The notes: generated by a model from the sequence alone, not told the origin. A stretch of DNA of 64,000 nucleotides from Sphingomonas zeae (GCF_014197135.1 NZ_JACIFA010000010.1:62001-126000); one strand, 5' to 3'; counted from the stretch's first letter, positions 9,186 through 17,370 are shown. Program-made: numbers and translations.

Positions 9186-9518
9186 TCAGCAGCAGGGGGT
9201 GAGTTCGGCGACGAGCGGCGCGCACAGCTCCGCATTGCCGGCGCAGCAGTCCTTGACGAGGAACAGCGTCAGCGCGCGCAGGCCGTCCAGATCTACACGG
9301 TAGATGATCGAGCGGCTATGCCGTGCGGAGCGGACCAGGCCAGCGCGGGCGAGGATGCCGAGGTGCGCCGACAGGGTGTTCTGCGGCACGTCGAGCTGAC
9401 GCGCGATATCGCCGGCAGCCAAACCATCCGGTTCGTGCCGTACCAAGAGGCGGAACGTGTCAAGGCGCGTTCCTTGTGCAAGAGCACCCAGCGCCGAGAT
9501 GGCATCCTCGTTTTCCAT
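9186..9518 (-). CDS. arsR: ArsR arsenic-responsive repressor
   Basis: A 110-aa winged-helix ArsR/SmtB repressor. The recognition helix is in [20 protein letters not shown]. Near the C-terminus, Cys91, Cys92 and Cys99 ([14 protein letters not shown]) resemble the As(III) site of Acidithiobacillus-type ArsR rather than the E. coli CVC site. It also ends in a CC pair. It is first in the operon and overlaps its own probable operator at 9519-9538. Confidence 0.93.
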   Translation of the reverse strand: MENEDAISALGALAQGTRLDTFRLLVRHEPDGLAAGDIARQLDVPQNTLSAHLGILARAGLVRSARHSRSIIYRVDLDGLRALTLFLVKDCCAGNAELCAPLVAELTPCC

Positions 9519-9538
9519 ATATCCAGCATAATGGATAT
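9519..9538. promoter_or_regulatory. Dyad operator of the ars operon
   Basis: ATATCCA-GCATAA-TGGATAT is a perfect 7-bp inverted repeat with a 6-bp spacer, ending directly at the arsR ATG (9516-9518). Its position and AT-rich palindromic form suit ArsR autoregulation. It leaves little room for a normal ribosome binding site: only a weak GGA is seen upstream of the ATG. Confidence 0.7.
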
Positions 9539-9645
9539 GCTTGGTGTGTCCAGCCCCGTATACCCTGCCTTACCGGTCGTTGGCCGGGATGGTTGGGGCC
9601 AGGGCTTGGTTGATGCGACAAGCAGCGACCCTGTTGCGGCTACCA

Positions 9646-9694
9646 GGCGTCACCTCAAGGTTTGTTCGCCAGACAACGATTTCTCGGACATAAG
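9646..9694 (+). repeat. Left terminal inverted repeat of the mer transposon
   Basis: Begins GGCGTCACCTCAAGG and ends TCGGACATAAG. It matches, in inverted orientation, 16204-16252. Its inner edge lies 11 bp from the tnpA stop, the usual Tn3 arrangement. Confidence 0.85.
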
Positions 9695-9705
9695 CGGAAC
9701 ATGGG

Positions 9706-12675
9706 CTACGCTACACGCTTCAACCGCGCCATTGGCTCGTTGAGTGGGTGGAATTCACCTGCTGGAAGTCGCCTGGCCTGCTCCCAGAGGTAATCGCCGG
9801 TCAGACTGATGTGCGCCCAGCCCATCGGAGAAAGGTGCGCAAGCAGTGCCGCATCGAACGTCGTGCCGACAGCGTTGAGGTGCTGGGCGGCCCGGTCGAG
9901 ATAGACCGTGTTCCAGTAGGAAATCGCCGCAATCAGCAGGTTCAGCCCAGATGCGCGAAATTCCTGATTTTCCAGCGAGCGATCGGTGAACCGACCCTGC
10001 CGGTTGGTATAGATGGCGGCGGCAAGCGTGTGCCTCGCCTCGCCTTTGTTGAGACCGGCCTGACAGGCACGTCGCAGTTCCGGTTGTTCAAGCCAATCGA
10101 GCGTGAACAAAGTGCGCTCGATACGGCCCAGTTCAGCCAATGCAAAATCCAGCCTGTTCTGGCGTTTGTAGGCGGCAAGTTTTCGCAAGATTACTGACGG
10201 CGCCACCGTGCCATCCTTGATTGAGGCGACAATCCTGACGATGTCATCCCAATCGGCCTCGATCGCTGCCGTTTTGATGGTGCGGCCCATCAGATTTTTG
10301 ATGCCCTTGTATGTCGATGGCGCAGCGATCGAACCCAGCTTGCGGTCGCCAATATCGCGCAGCCGGGGCGCGAAGCGGAACCCGAGTAGGTGGCAGAGTG
10401 CGAAAACATGATCGGTGGCGCCGCCGGTATCGGTATAGTGCTCATGCAACGGAAGGTTGCCGGCGCCCAGGACAAGCCCGTCGAGCACGTAAGGCGCTTC
10501 ACCTGCCGTCGCGGACATGATCCGTGATCCGAATGATGCGAAGTGATCGGAAAGGTGAGAATAGATTTTCACGCCAGGTTCGGCGCCATATTTGGCATTG
10601 ACGTCCGCCGCCCCTGAACGGCTCCGCCCCGACCGGAAGAACTGGCCATCGGACGACGAACTGGTGCCAGCGCCCCAATGCCGCGCGAAGGGTAATTCGT
10701 GATGGGCTGAGATGATCATGGCCAGCGCGGCCTGATAGTTCTCGGGTGAAAGATACCAGTTGTGGGTCCATGCGAGTTGGGCATAGCTGACGCCTTCGCT
10801 GGCATTGGCCATCCGCTCCAGCCCGAGGTTGGTGCCATCAGCCAGAATTGCGGCGAGTACCGTGCTGGGGTTGTCGTGCTCCTTGCCTGAGCGCAGGTCA
10901 CGGAATGCGTTCAAAAAACCAGTGCGTTCGGCGACTTCAAGCAGCAGCTCGGTGATGCGCACGCGGGGAAGCAGGGTATCGAGCTTGCGATCGAGGGCTT
11001 CAGCTTCCGGTGGGGTGACAGGCGGCATTTGCTGAAGCTTGAGCCGGTCTCGTTCGAGCGACACTCCCTCAAGCTTGTTTGTTTTCAACTGCTTGGCAAA
11101 TCGGCGCAGCCGCCAGTCAAGATTTCGTGCCCGGTCAGCGAGGTAGGATGCAGCATTTGAACCGAACGGAAGCACATCCGCCACTTTGGCGGCGTCGCGC
11201 CGACCCAGCAAATAGGCATCGAAGCGCTGATAGTTGCGGGTTCCCTCGATCCATACATCACCGGCGCGCAAACGATCACGCAAGGTTGCCATGATCGCAA
11301 TTTCATAACGTCGGCGGTCGATACGGCCGCTTTCGGTGATGAGACGCTTCCACTGCCGATTGGGGAATGGCAGTGGAACGCCATCGGGAAGGTCGCGCGA
11401 CTTTCGTGTGTTCGCATCGCGAATGACATCGATGGCTTTGATCAGTGCCGTCCCTGTTCCAGACGCCTTGAAGGTGAAGGTGTCCAGAAATGCCGGGCTG
11501 AGACGCCGTAGCGTGGCGTAACGCTCGGTTGCCGTTACCAGTGCGTCCTCGCCGGCAAGATCAGCAAGGGCATCTACTTGGGCCTTTGCCGCAACAAGCC
11601 GGTGCCAGCCCACCGCTTCGTCAATCAATTCGAGCGGATCGCCGCCATTCTGGACAGCCTCATCAAGTGCTGTAATCGTGGCGCCAAACAGCCGCATGAG
11701 TTGCCCCACCGACTGAATACTATCTTGGTAGCGACGCTTGCGCCCACGCCGCGCGCGCGTGAACATGCCGCCGATAAGTCGGTCAAACATTTGGATCGCG
11801 GCATCGGCAAGTCTGGCCTCAAGGTCGATCACTGCGGCCGTCAACGTCGCCCGCCTGCGATTGACGCTGTAATCCGAAAGCAGGAATGCCGGTGCCACGC
11901 CGCCCTCGCGGACAAATTGGGCAAAGCGGAATTCCGGAATGGCGCCCCCAACTACCGGGTGGATACCTATGCCGCGAACATAGCGCAGGCGCTCAAGCAA
12001 GCCATTGATATTGGCCGCAGTCGGGGCTTCTTCGAAATTACGCAACCACGCCAGCGGTGTCATGCCGAAATCCGGGTTGTTGATTACGAGTTCGTCTAGC
12101 CGTGTCAGTTCAGCAGAGCTGAGGCCTTCGACGATTGCGGCTGCGGCAGCTTTGCGTGCGCGTGCCCGGCCAGCAAGACCGGCGCGTTCCAGTGTGTCGC
12201 CCGACGGAAGAATGAACCGCTCACCCTTCAGGCCAACCATGAGGGCGCGAACAATCGGTTCACCTCTGTCTGTATACTCGGCGGCTTGCGCGGCAAGATT
12301 CAGGGCAAGTGCCAGGTCGCCGCGTCGAAACGGGCGTATGCCAAGATAACGCGCCACGAGATCGGCATGATCGGTACGGGTTTGCGCGCGCTGACCATAT
12401 GCAGAGAAGGAGGAAGGATCGACGAATAACTGTGCCGCGAGGTACTGAAGAATGACGTCGGGAAGCCCGATCTCGGGTTGCAGACCAAAGCCGGGATGTC
12501 GCATCAAAGCGATTTGTGCAGCCAGACCGAGGCGATTTGCTGGACCATAGCGGCGCCCAACCAATTCAACATCTTCCGCAGAAAGGGTATAATGCCCAAT
12601 GATCGCGGTTTCTTGGACAGGAGGATCGAACAGGCGCCGGCGCTCGTCTCCGGTCAGAAGTCGGCGTCGTGCCAT
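9706..12675 (-). CDS. tnpA: Tn3-family transposase TnpA
   Basis: A 989-aa transposase starting MARRRLLTGDERRRLFDPP. The family blocks of the C-terminal DDE catalytic half are present: ILADGTNLGLERMA, GTSSSSDGQFF, HYTDTGGATDHVFALCHLLG, RFAPRLRDIGDRKL and LSPMGWAHISLTGDYLW. Length is normal and the frame is intact, so the element may be active. The ATG at 12675 is preferred; upstream in-frame codons lack family similarity. It shares the broad architecture of the second transposase at 37185-40154, but the sequence is divergent. Confidence 0.95.
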   Translation of the reverse strand: MARRRLLTGDERRRLFDPPVQETAIIGHYTLSAEDVELVGRRYGPANRLGLAAQIALMRHPGFGLQPEIGLPDVILQYLAAQLFVDPSSFSAYGQRAQTRTDHADLVARYLGIRPFRRGDLALALNLAAQAAEYTDRGEPIVRALMVGLKGERFILPSGDTLERAGLAGRARARKAAAAAIVEGLSSAELTRLDELVINNPDFGMTPLAWLRNFEEAPTAANINGLLERLRYVRGIGIHPVVGGAIPEFRFAQFVREGGVAPAFLLSDYSVNRRRATLTAAVIDLEARLADAAIQMFDRLIGGMFTRARRGRKRRYQDSIQSVGQLMRLFGATITALDEAVQNGGDPLELIDEAVGWHRLVAAKAQVDALADLAGEDALVTATERYATLRRLSPAFLDTFTFKASGTGTALIKAIDVIRDANTRKSRDLPDGVPLPFPNRQWKRLITESGRIDRRRYEIAIMATLRDRLRAGDVWIEGTRNYQRFDAYLLGRRDAAKVADVLPFGSNAASYLADRARNLDWRLRRFAKQLKTNKLEGVSLERDRLKLQQMPPVTPPEAEALDRKLDTLLPRVRITELLLEVAERTGFLNAFRDLRSGKEHDNPSTVLAAILADGTNLGLERMANASEGVSYAQLAWTHNWYLSPENYQAALAMIISAHHELPFARHWGAGTSSSSDGQFFRSGRSRSGAADVNAKYGAEPGVKIYSHLSDHFASFGSRIMSATAGEAPYVLDGLVLGAGNLPLHEHYTDTGGATDHVFALCHLLGFRFAPRLRDIGDRKLGSIAAPSTYKGIKNLMGRTIKTAAIEADWDDIVRIVASIKDGTVAPSVILRKLAAYKRQNRLDFALAELGRIERTLFTLDWLEQPELRRACQAGLNKGEARHTLAAAIYTNRQGRFTDRSLENQEFRASGLNLLIAAISYWNTVYLDRAAQHLNAVGTTFDAALLAHLSPMGWAHISLTGDYLWEQARRLPAGEFHPLNEPMARLKRVA

Positions 12676-12766
12676 TTTGCTCTCCCGCTGAGGCGAATAA
12701 CAAAATTGACACCAAAGCGGCTTGCACTGGAGGGAGGCCATTCGTTGCCGGTTGATCCCCGAGCAA

Positions 12767-14185
12767 TCACCCGGCGCAGCAAGACAGTTTGGCGACATCC
12801 TTATCAAACGTTTGGGCCGCCAGTTTGAGGCCTTCCACAGTGGTCAGGTAAGGAAATATCGTTGCACCCAATTCCAGGGTGGTCATGCCGTGTTTGATCG
12901 CCAGCACCAGTGTCTGGATCGAATCCGCGCCTTCGGGTGCCATGATCTGGCCGCCCAGCAAACGGTCGTTCGCCTTGTCGGCAATCAGTTTGATGAGACC
13001 CCGCGTATCGCGTGCTGCCAGTGCCCTTGGCACAGCATCGAGCGGGAGCAGCGAAACCTTGATGTCCAGGCCTTGCGCCCGTGCTGTCGTTTCAGTGAGG
13101 CCGGCGCTGGCGACTTGCGGGTCGGTGAAGACGACGGATGGCATGGAGGAATTGTCGTAGCGGTATTGGTTGCCCGTCACCGCGTTGCGCGCGGCCAGTT
13201 TTGCGCCATAGGCGGCCATGTAGACGAACTGGTCCCGTCCCGTTACATCGCCCGCCGCGTAAATGCCTGGAACCGACGTTTCGAGGTGGTCATCGACGAC
13301 GATTCCACCATTACGGGCAAGCACTATGCCGCGCTCCTCCAGCCCAAGCCCGTCGCTATTGGGTCGGCGTCCGGTGGCGATGAGCACCTGTTCCGCCGCG
13401 ACGGTGTCACAATGCCCCTCGCAGGTCAATTCGACCCCGCTCTGTGTTTGGGCGATACGCTGATAGCCGACACCTGCGCAAACCCGCACGCCCTCGGCTT
13501 CCAAATAGTTTTTCAGCGCGGCACTCACTTCCGGGTCCATTTCGGGGAGCAGGCGGCTTCGGCAGCAGATGGTGACATCAACGCCCAGACGCGAAAACAT
13601 CTGTCCCAGTTCTACCCCGATCACCCCGCCACCGATCACCAGCAGCGATTTGGGCAAGCGATCCAGCGCCAGCGCCGATGTGCTGGTTAGGTAGGGCACG
13701 CTGTCCATCCCCGGAATCGGCGGCACGGCGGCGTGCGCACCCATCGCCAATATGACCTTGCCGACCTTCATGGGCGCATCGCCGACAATCAGCGCACCAT
13801 CGGCAAAGCGTGCCTTGCCCTCGATATAGCTCACACCGTCATAGGCGGGCAGCAGATCGACATATTTTTTTTGGCGCAGCGTCGTGACAAGATCGTCCTT
13901 CGACGCCGCCAATACGGACCAGTCATCCATCTGGACAGCGCCCCCAAGGCCGGGAAAGCGCGCGGCGGCAAGCCCACCATGCACCGCTTCGGCGGCGCGG
14001 ATCAGCGTCTTGGAAGGAACGCAGCCAACATTGACACAGGTGCCGCCAATCGTGCCGTGACCGACGAGCGCCACTTTCGCGCCCAGATCGGCAGCGGCGA
14101 TCGCGGCGGAGAACCCGGCAGAACCCGCGCCGATGACGGCCACGTCAAATCCTTCCTGCCCGGGGCGGTTGCAACAGTCGTTCAT
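12767..14185 (-). CDS. merA: MerA mercuric reductase (no N-terminal HMA domain)
   Basis: A 472-aa flavoprotein disulfide reductase. It has an FAD site GAGSAGFS (residues 19-26), the redox pair Cys50/Cys55 in GGTCVNVGCVPSKT, an NAD(P)H site VIGGGVIGVELGQ, and a C-terminal Cys469-Cys470 pair near the end (LSCCAG). These features define MerA, which reduces Hg(II) to volatile Hg(0) in the cytoplasm. The N-terminal NmerA metal-binding domain is absent; only a short MNDCC start remains, a compact form known in several proteobacteria. Confidence 0.96.
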   Translation of the reverse strand: MNDCCNRPGQEGFDVAVIGAGSAGFSAAIAAADLGAKVALVGHGTIGGTCVNVGCVPSKTLIRAAEAVHGGLAAARFPGLGGAVQMDDWSVLAASKDDLVTTLRQKKYVDLLPAYDGVSYIEGKARFADGALIVGDAPMKVGKVILAMGAHAAVPPIPGMDSVPYLTSTSALALDRLPKSLLVIGGGVIGVELGQMFSRLGVDVTICCRSRLLPEMDPEVSAALKNYLEAEGVRVCAGVGYQRIAQTQSGVELTCEGHCDTVAAEQVLIATGRRPNSDGLGLEERGIVLARNGGIVVDDHLETSVPGIYAAGDVTGRDQFVYMAAYGAKLAARNAVTGNQYRYDNSSMPSVVFTDPQVASAGLTETTARAQGLDIKVSLLPLDAVPRALAARDTRGLIKLIADKANDRLLGGQIMAPEGADSIQTLVLAIKHGMTTLELGATIFPYLTTVEGLKLAAQTFDKDVAKLSCCAG

Positions 14186-14222
14186 TGCTTATCGCTTTCT
14201 TGAGGCGCTGGCGGCGCCCCGC

Positions 14223-14552
14223 TCAGTTTTGAATAGCGCGCGCCGGATAACCCGCGTTGGTTGATGCAGCGGCAATCGCAGCAGCATTGGTGCGGCGCGG
14301 GTCATAGGTTGCGCGCGCGGTCTTGGCTGCGAAATCGACCGTGACCGCCGTTACCCCGGCGACGCCTTCCATCGCCTTCTTCACGGTGATCGGGCAGGTG
14401 GCGCAGGTCATGTTCTCTATGGCAAAGGTGGTTTGCTTCTGAGCGGTTGCGGTAGCCGCGGGGCGATCTTGCGCCGTGCCACTAACTGCATAGGCGACCC
14501 CGCCGCCAGCCATAGCCAGCACGGCCATAGCGATACATACTGTCTTTTTCAT
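14223..14552 (-). CDS. merP: MerP periplasmic mercury-binding protein
   Basis: A 109-aa protein with a signal peptide (MKKTVCIAMAVLAMAGGGVA) and one heavy-metal-associated domain with MTCATCP (Cys50, Cys53). It captures Hg(II) in the periplasm and passes it to MerT. It is slightly longer than the usual ~91 aa because of an Ala/Thr-rich linker after the signal. It follows merT by 12 bp. Confidence 0.95.
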   Translation of the reverse strand: MKKTVCIAMAVLAMAGGGVAYAVSGTAQDRPAATATAQKQTTFAIENMTCATCPITVKKAMEGVAGVTAVTVDFAAKTARATYDPRRTNAAAIAAASTNAGYPARAIQN

Positions 14553-14564
14553 GGGTATTTCCTT

Positions 14565-14960
14565 TCAATAGAACCAGGGTGCCCACCAGTCGATGGTGAG
14601 CGCCAGGATGGCGACGGCAAGGCCCAGCCACAGCACCGCCTTGGTGGTCCAAGCCGATTGTGGACGAGCGCAGTAGGAACCGTCTTCACAGGGCGGTTTC
14701 GGCTTGAAATAGACATGCCAGAAGCCGTAGCCGAGCAGCGCGAGCGTTACGCCTGCGACATAGGGCTTGTAAGGTTCGAGCGCCGTCAGGTTGGCGATCC
14801 ACGCGCCGGAAATTCCGAGCATAACCAACAGTAGCGGGACGACGCAGCAAGCCGAGGCGAGCCCCGCGCCGATCAATGCGCCCGCCGCAACCCAGTTTGC
14901 CTGCTTCGGCTCGTGGTTTTCGGTGAGGGCTGGCTGTCCCGCTTCCGGCGTTGAGACCAT
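14565..14960 (-). CDS. merT: MerT mercuric ion transporter
   Basis: A 131-aa inner-membrane protein with three hydrophobic segments. The first carries the Cys38-Cys39 pair in GLASACCVVPLLLVMLGISG. A second Cys pair lies in the cytoplasmic loop PPCEDGSYC. MerT carries Hg(II) from MerP to MerA. The start at 14960 has no strong competitor. It is the first gene of the mer structural operon, divergent from merR. Confidence 0.94.
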   Translation of the reverse strand: MVSTPEAGQPALTENHEPKQANWVAAGALIGAGLASACCVVPLLLVMLGISGAWIANLTALEPYKPYVAGVTLALLGYGFWHVYFKPKPPCEDGSYCARPQSAWTTKAVLWLGLAVAILALTIDWWAPWFY

Positions 14961-15003
14961 GGCTTGAATCCCTTGTTCCAACTGAGTGATTCGCAGTGTA
15001 GGC

Positions 15004-15020
15004 TCTGTAGCCACTACAGA
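15004..15020. promoter_or_regulatory. MerR operator between merT and merR
   Basis: TCTGTAG-CCA-CTACAGA is a perfect 7-3-7 palindrome. On the merT side it lies inside a 19-bp spacer between TTGAGT (-35-like) and TACACT (-10-like), the overlong spacer typical of MerR-activated promoters. Confidence 0.85.
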
Positions 15021-15036
15021 CTCAAGAGGTATTTTC

Positions 15037-15459
15037 ATGGAGCAACAGGTCGGCATCTTGCGTGCCCAGCTTGCCCGGAAAACAGGCTGCAATCTCGAAA
15101 CCATCCGCTATTACGAGAAGGTGGGATTGCTGCCGGGGCCGCCTCGCAGTTCCAACGGCTACCGCGTCTATTCGCCGGAACTGGTGCAAAGGTTGCAGTT
15201 CATCCTGCGCGCGCGCGACCTTGGCTATGCAATGGATGAGATACGGTCATTGTTGTCGCTCACCGATACCGGTGCACAAACCTGCGCGGAGGTTATGGCG
15301 AGAACCGAACTCCACCTTGAAGATGTCCGCCGCCGCATTGCAGATTTGCAGAAGATAGAGGTGACGCTGGCGACCACGTTAGCCAGATGCACTGGAGATG
15401 ACGTTGCCGAATGTCCCATCCTGGAAGCACTCCAGTTTTTACCCCATCAAGGCAATTGA
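15037..15459 (+). CDS. merR: MerR mercury-responsive regulator
   Basis: A 140-aa MerR with an N-terminal winged helix (TGCNLETIRYYEKVGLLPGP) and the Hg(II)-binding triad Cys83, Cys118 and Cys126, matching the classical MerR spacing. It twists the promoter to activate merTPA when Hg(II) is bound. An AGAGGT ribosome site precedes the ATG at 15037. Confidence 0.95.
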   Translation: MEQQVGILRAQLARKTGCNLETIRYYEKVGLLPGPPRSSNGYRVYSPELVQRLQFILRARDLGYAMDEIRSLLSLTDTGAQTCAEVMARTELHLEDVRRRIADLQKIEVTLATTLARCTGDDVAECPILEALQFLPHQGN

Positions 15460-15629
15460 CGCCATCTTTGAGGGATTTGATTTTGTGATGTCAGCTTGGA
15501 GTATAGCCTAACCGGACGTCAGGGCGCTACCGCGGTTTCTGTCAGATTAGGGTACTAAACGGAATTTGTTGACGAATGTCGTTGCGTATCATAGATTTCA
15601 ACCTGACATTTTGATGGAGAGAGTGCGCA
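15460..15629. other. Putative res site of the mer transposon
   Basis: This 170-bp AT-richer gap upstream of tnpR is where Tn3-type resolvases have their three-part resolution site. Candidate half-sites include TGTCAG at 15539-15544 and the inverted CTGACA at 15602-15607, with TTGTTGACGAATGTCG between. Subsites are not precisely assigned. Confidence 0.5.
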
Positions 15630-16190
15630 GTGAAGGGGCAACGGATCGGCTATGTCCGGGTCAGCACGTTCGATCAGAATGTGGATCGCCAATTGGAAGG
15701 TCAGTCGCTCGATCGGACCTTCACCGACAAGGCATCGGGCAAGGACGTCAACCGCCCCCAGCTTGAGGCTCTGCTCACTTTCGCCCGCGAAGGCGATACC
15801 GTCGTCGTCCACAGCATGGATCGGTTGGCCCGCAATCTGGATGACCTGCGCAAGCTGGTCCAGGGCCTCACCAAGCGAGGTATCCGGATCGAGTTTGAGA
15901 AGGAAAGCCTGTCCTTCTCGGGGGAGGACTCCCCGATGGCCAATCTGATGCTCTCGGTCATGGGTGCGTTTGCTGAGTTCGAGCGCGCCCTGATCCGCGA
16001 ACGGCAACGCGAAGGCATTGCGATCGCTCGGCAGCGCGGCGCCTATCGGGGGCGGAAACGGTCGCTCTCGGATGAGATGATTGCCGATCTGCACCGCCGC
16101 GTTGCCGCCGGTGAACGCAAGGCGACCATCGCGCGCGACATGGGCATCAGCCGCGAAACCCTCTACCAGTACCTTCGCGCCGCTGCCTGA
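15630..16190 (+). CDS. tnpR: Tn3-family resolvase TnpR (serine recombinase)
   Basis: A 186-aa serine resolvase from a GTG start. The catalytic Ser12 is in IGYVRVSTFDQN. The family motifs VHSMDRLARNLDDL and AFAEFERALIRERQREGI follow, then a C-terminal helix-turn-helix (KATIARDMGISRETLYQYL). It resolves transposition cointegrates at res, just upstream. Confidence 0.95.
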   Translation: MKGQRIGYVRVSTFDQNVDRQLEGQSLDRTFTDKASGKDVNRPQLEALLTFAREGDTVVVHSMDRLARNLDDLRKLVQGLTKRGIRIEFEKESLSFSGEDSPMANLMLSVMGAFAEFERALIRERQREGIAIARQRGAYRGRKRSLSDEMIADLHRRVAAGERKATIARDMGISRETLYQYLRAAA

Positions 16191-16203
16191 CACCAATGTT
16201 CAC

Positions 16204-16252
16204 ATTATGTCCGGAAAATCGTTGTTCAGCGTACAAAGCTTGAGGTGACGCC
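16204..16252 (-). repeat. Right terminal inverted repeat of the mer transposon
   Basis: Read inward it begins GGCGTCACCTCAAG, the same as the left end, with about 8 mismatches over 49 bp. It lies 13 bp beyond the tnpR stop. Confidence 0.85.
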
Positions 16253-16341
16253 CGATAGTCCCCGGCATAGGCCACGATGACATGGTTGAGCTTGCCGCAT
16301 GAAGGGCAGGTCGATTGGCGTGTCTCTTCGGTATAGCTCAT
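16253..16341 (-). pseudogene. 5' fragment of a zinc-ribbon protein gene cut by the mer transposon
   Basis: From an ATG at 16341 the frame encodes MSYTEETRQSTCPSCGKLNH and continues to AYAGDYR, where the transposon right end begins. CPSCGK looks like the first knuckle of a zinc ribbon; the second is missing. The frame continues by chance through the inverted repeat to 16147. No matching 3' part was recognised beyond the left end. Confidence 0.45.
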
Positions 16342-16391
16342 GAGCTTCCCCGGGGTTTGGGGTCAGCGCCCCGCTGTGCTAAATCAGCGAG

Positions 16392-16463
16392 CGTAGGGAT
16401 TGGCGGCGTCATTACCCCTTTTGGAAGGGGGCCATGCTTCTGCCCGAAGCGCCAATCCCTACG
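16392..16463. repeat. Large composite hairpin
   Basis: A perfect 14-bp inverted repeat (CGTAGGGATTGGCG at 16392-16405 and its complement at 16450-16463) encloses two smaller hairpins: CCCCTT-TTGG-AAGGGG (16415-16430) and GCTTC-TGCCC-GAAGC (16436-16450, overlapping the outer right arm by 1 bp). It lies between the zinc-ribbon fragment and the wHTH gene. It could be a structured RNA, a replication-related secondary structure or a terminator. Confidence 0.6.
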
Positions 16464-16527
16464 TTCCGAACCGGCCTTGGACTGACCGGCCCCACACGCC
16501 GCTTTCGCGGCGCGCGATCCTTGAAAC

Positions 16528-17016
16528 CTATGCCGTTTTCGTCTCAGCCTTCGCGCGTCGGCGCTTGTTCTGATCCGTCACCTTCTCGAACTCCGGCGCG
16601 ATCGTCTCCAGCTTGGCGATCAGTCCGGACAGATCGTAGCCATTGCTGTCCTGGCCCTTGTGCCGCTTGAAGCGCTCGACCCGTTTGATGAAACCCTTCG
16701 TCTCCAACGCGGTCAGGTGCCGCTGAACCGTCCGTGCGTCCTTGCCCATACGGCGGGCGATCGTGTCCTTGGCAGGATGCGGATCGTGATCGGCCGACCA
16801 CCAATGGCTGATGAGCTGAAGCAGCACGTTCAACTCGTCAGGCTTCAGACCCATCTTGGCCTGGCCCCACAACAGGATCGACGGGATCATGCTGTAGCCA
16901 CGCGACAGGACGGCATCCGGCCACTTGTCCTTCCGCTTCTTCGGCTTCGCCACCGCCGCGATCGAAAAGACGTTCGATCCTGCCTCCTTTGTGGTATCGT
17001 CGGGTTGCTTGCTCAT
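16528..17016 (-). CDS. Plasmid winged-helix DNA-binding protein
   Basis: A 162-aa basic protein. Residues about 40-125 form a Rep/DnaD-like winged helix (YSMIPSILLWGQAKMGL, then DTIARRMGKDARTVQRHLTALETKGFI). The N-terminus (KPKKRKDK) and C-terminus (NKRRRAKAETKTA) are lysine/arginine-rich. Such proteins occur near plasmid maintenance genes and may act in replication or as regulators; function is not proven. The start is uncertain: ATG 17016, ATG 17046 or GTG 17082 are in frame. Confidence 0.65.
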   Translation of the reverse strand: MSKQPDDTTKEAGSNVFSIAAVAKPKKRKDKWPDAVLSRGYSMIPSILLWGQAKMGLKPDELNVLLQLISHWWSADHDPHPAKDTIARRMGKDARTVQRHLTALETKGFIKRVERFKRHKGQDSNGYDLSGLIAKLETIAPEFEKVTDQNKRRRAKAETKTA

Positions 17017-17085
17017 GATGGTGGAAATAGCACATTCGCGCACCATTTCCAGAGGGGGTGGGGAGACAAAAACGTCGCCCACTCG

Positions 17086-17125
17086 GAGACATTGTTGTCC
17101 CTAGTGAGGGAGGCACCAATGTCTC
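17086..17125. promoter_or_regulatory. Nested palindrome upstream of the wHTH gene
   Basis: Outer arms GAGACATTG (17086-17094) and CAATGTCTC (17117-17125) enclose an inner perfect palindrome TCCCT-AGTG-AGGGA. A further ACACG-ATAC-CGTGT dyad lies at 17148-17161. The cluster is a strong candidate for an autoregulatory operator or an origin-proximal binding region of the adjacent DNA-binding protein. Confidence 0.6.
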
Positions 17126-17186
17126 ACGAAGCACAGTGAGCCCGTAAACACGATACCGTGTAATCAGGATAAGGAAGCATATAGGG

Positions 17187-17238
17187 CGGAGACAGATTTG
17201 CCTCCCCCAAAATTTGTCGGAGCGCGTTTGCCTCGCCC
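17187..17238. repeat. Imperfect direct repeat upstream of the Abi gene
   Basis: Two near-copies, CGGAGACAGATTTGCCTCC followed by CCC (17187-17208) and CGGAGCGCGTTTGCCTCG followed by CCC (17218-17238), lie in the 288-bp gap before the Abi_2 gene. They could be protein-binding sites or part of a non-coding RNA. No ORF is convincing in this gap. Confidence 0.4.
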
Positions 17239-17370
17239 GAGCGGTCACGCGGCGACCCGCCGTCAATTTTTAATTGAATCCTCAGACCCGAACATCTAGA
17301 TAGAGGACAACATGGCCGTCCCCGCTGTTGCCTATGGCATCAAGGGGCGGCCTTCTTCATATCTGGGGCG

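Larger units (their letters stand above)
9646..16252. mobile_element. Tn3-family mercury-resistance transposon
   Basis: A 6.6-kb element bounded by imperfect inverted repeats (9646-9694 and 16204-16252, about 41 of 49 positions identical). Gene order is tnpA, merA, merP, merT (all minus), merR, tnpR (plus). A single large Tn3 transposase, one serine resolvase and a mer operon at the resolvase end make a complete unit transposon. The 5 bp flanking the two ends (TACCA and CGATA) do not match, so no target duplication is seen. Confidence 0.88.

Noticed and set aside
17164-17280. Short repeats upstream of the Abi gene considered as a CRISPR array
   Set aside because: Only two imperfect copies, no regular spacers and no cas genes.
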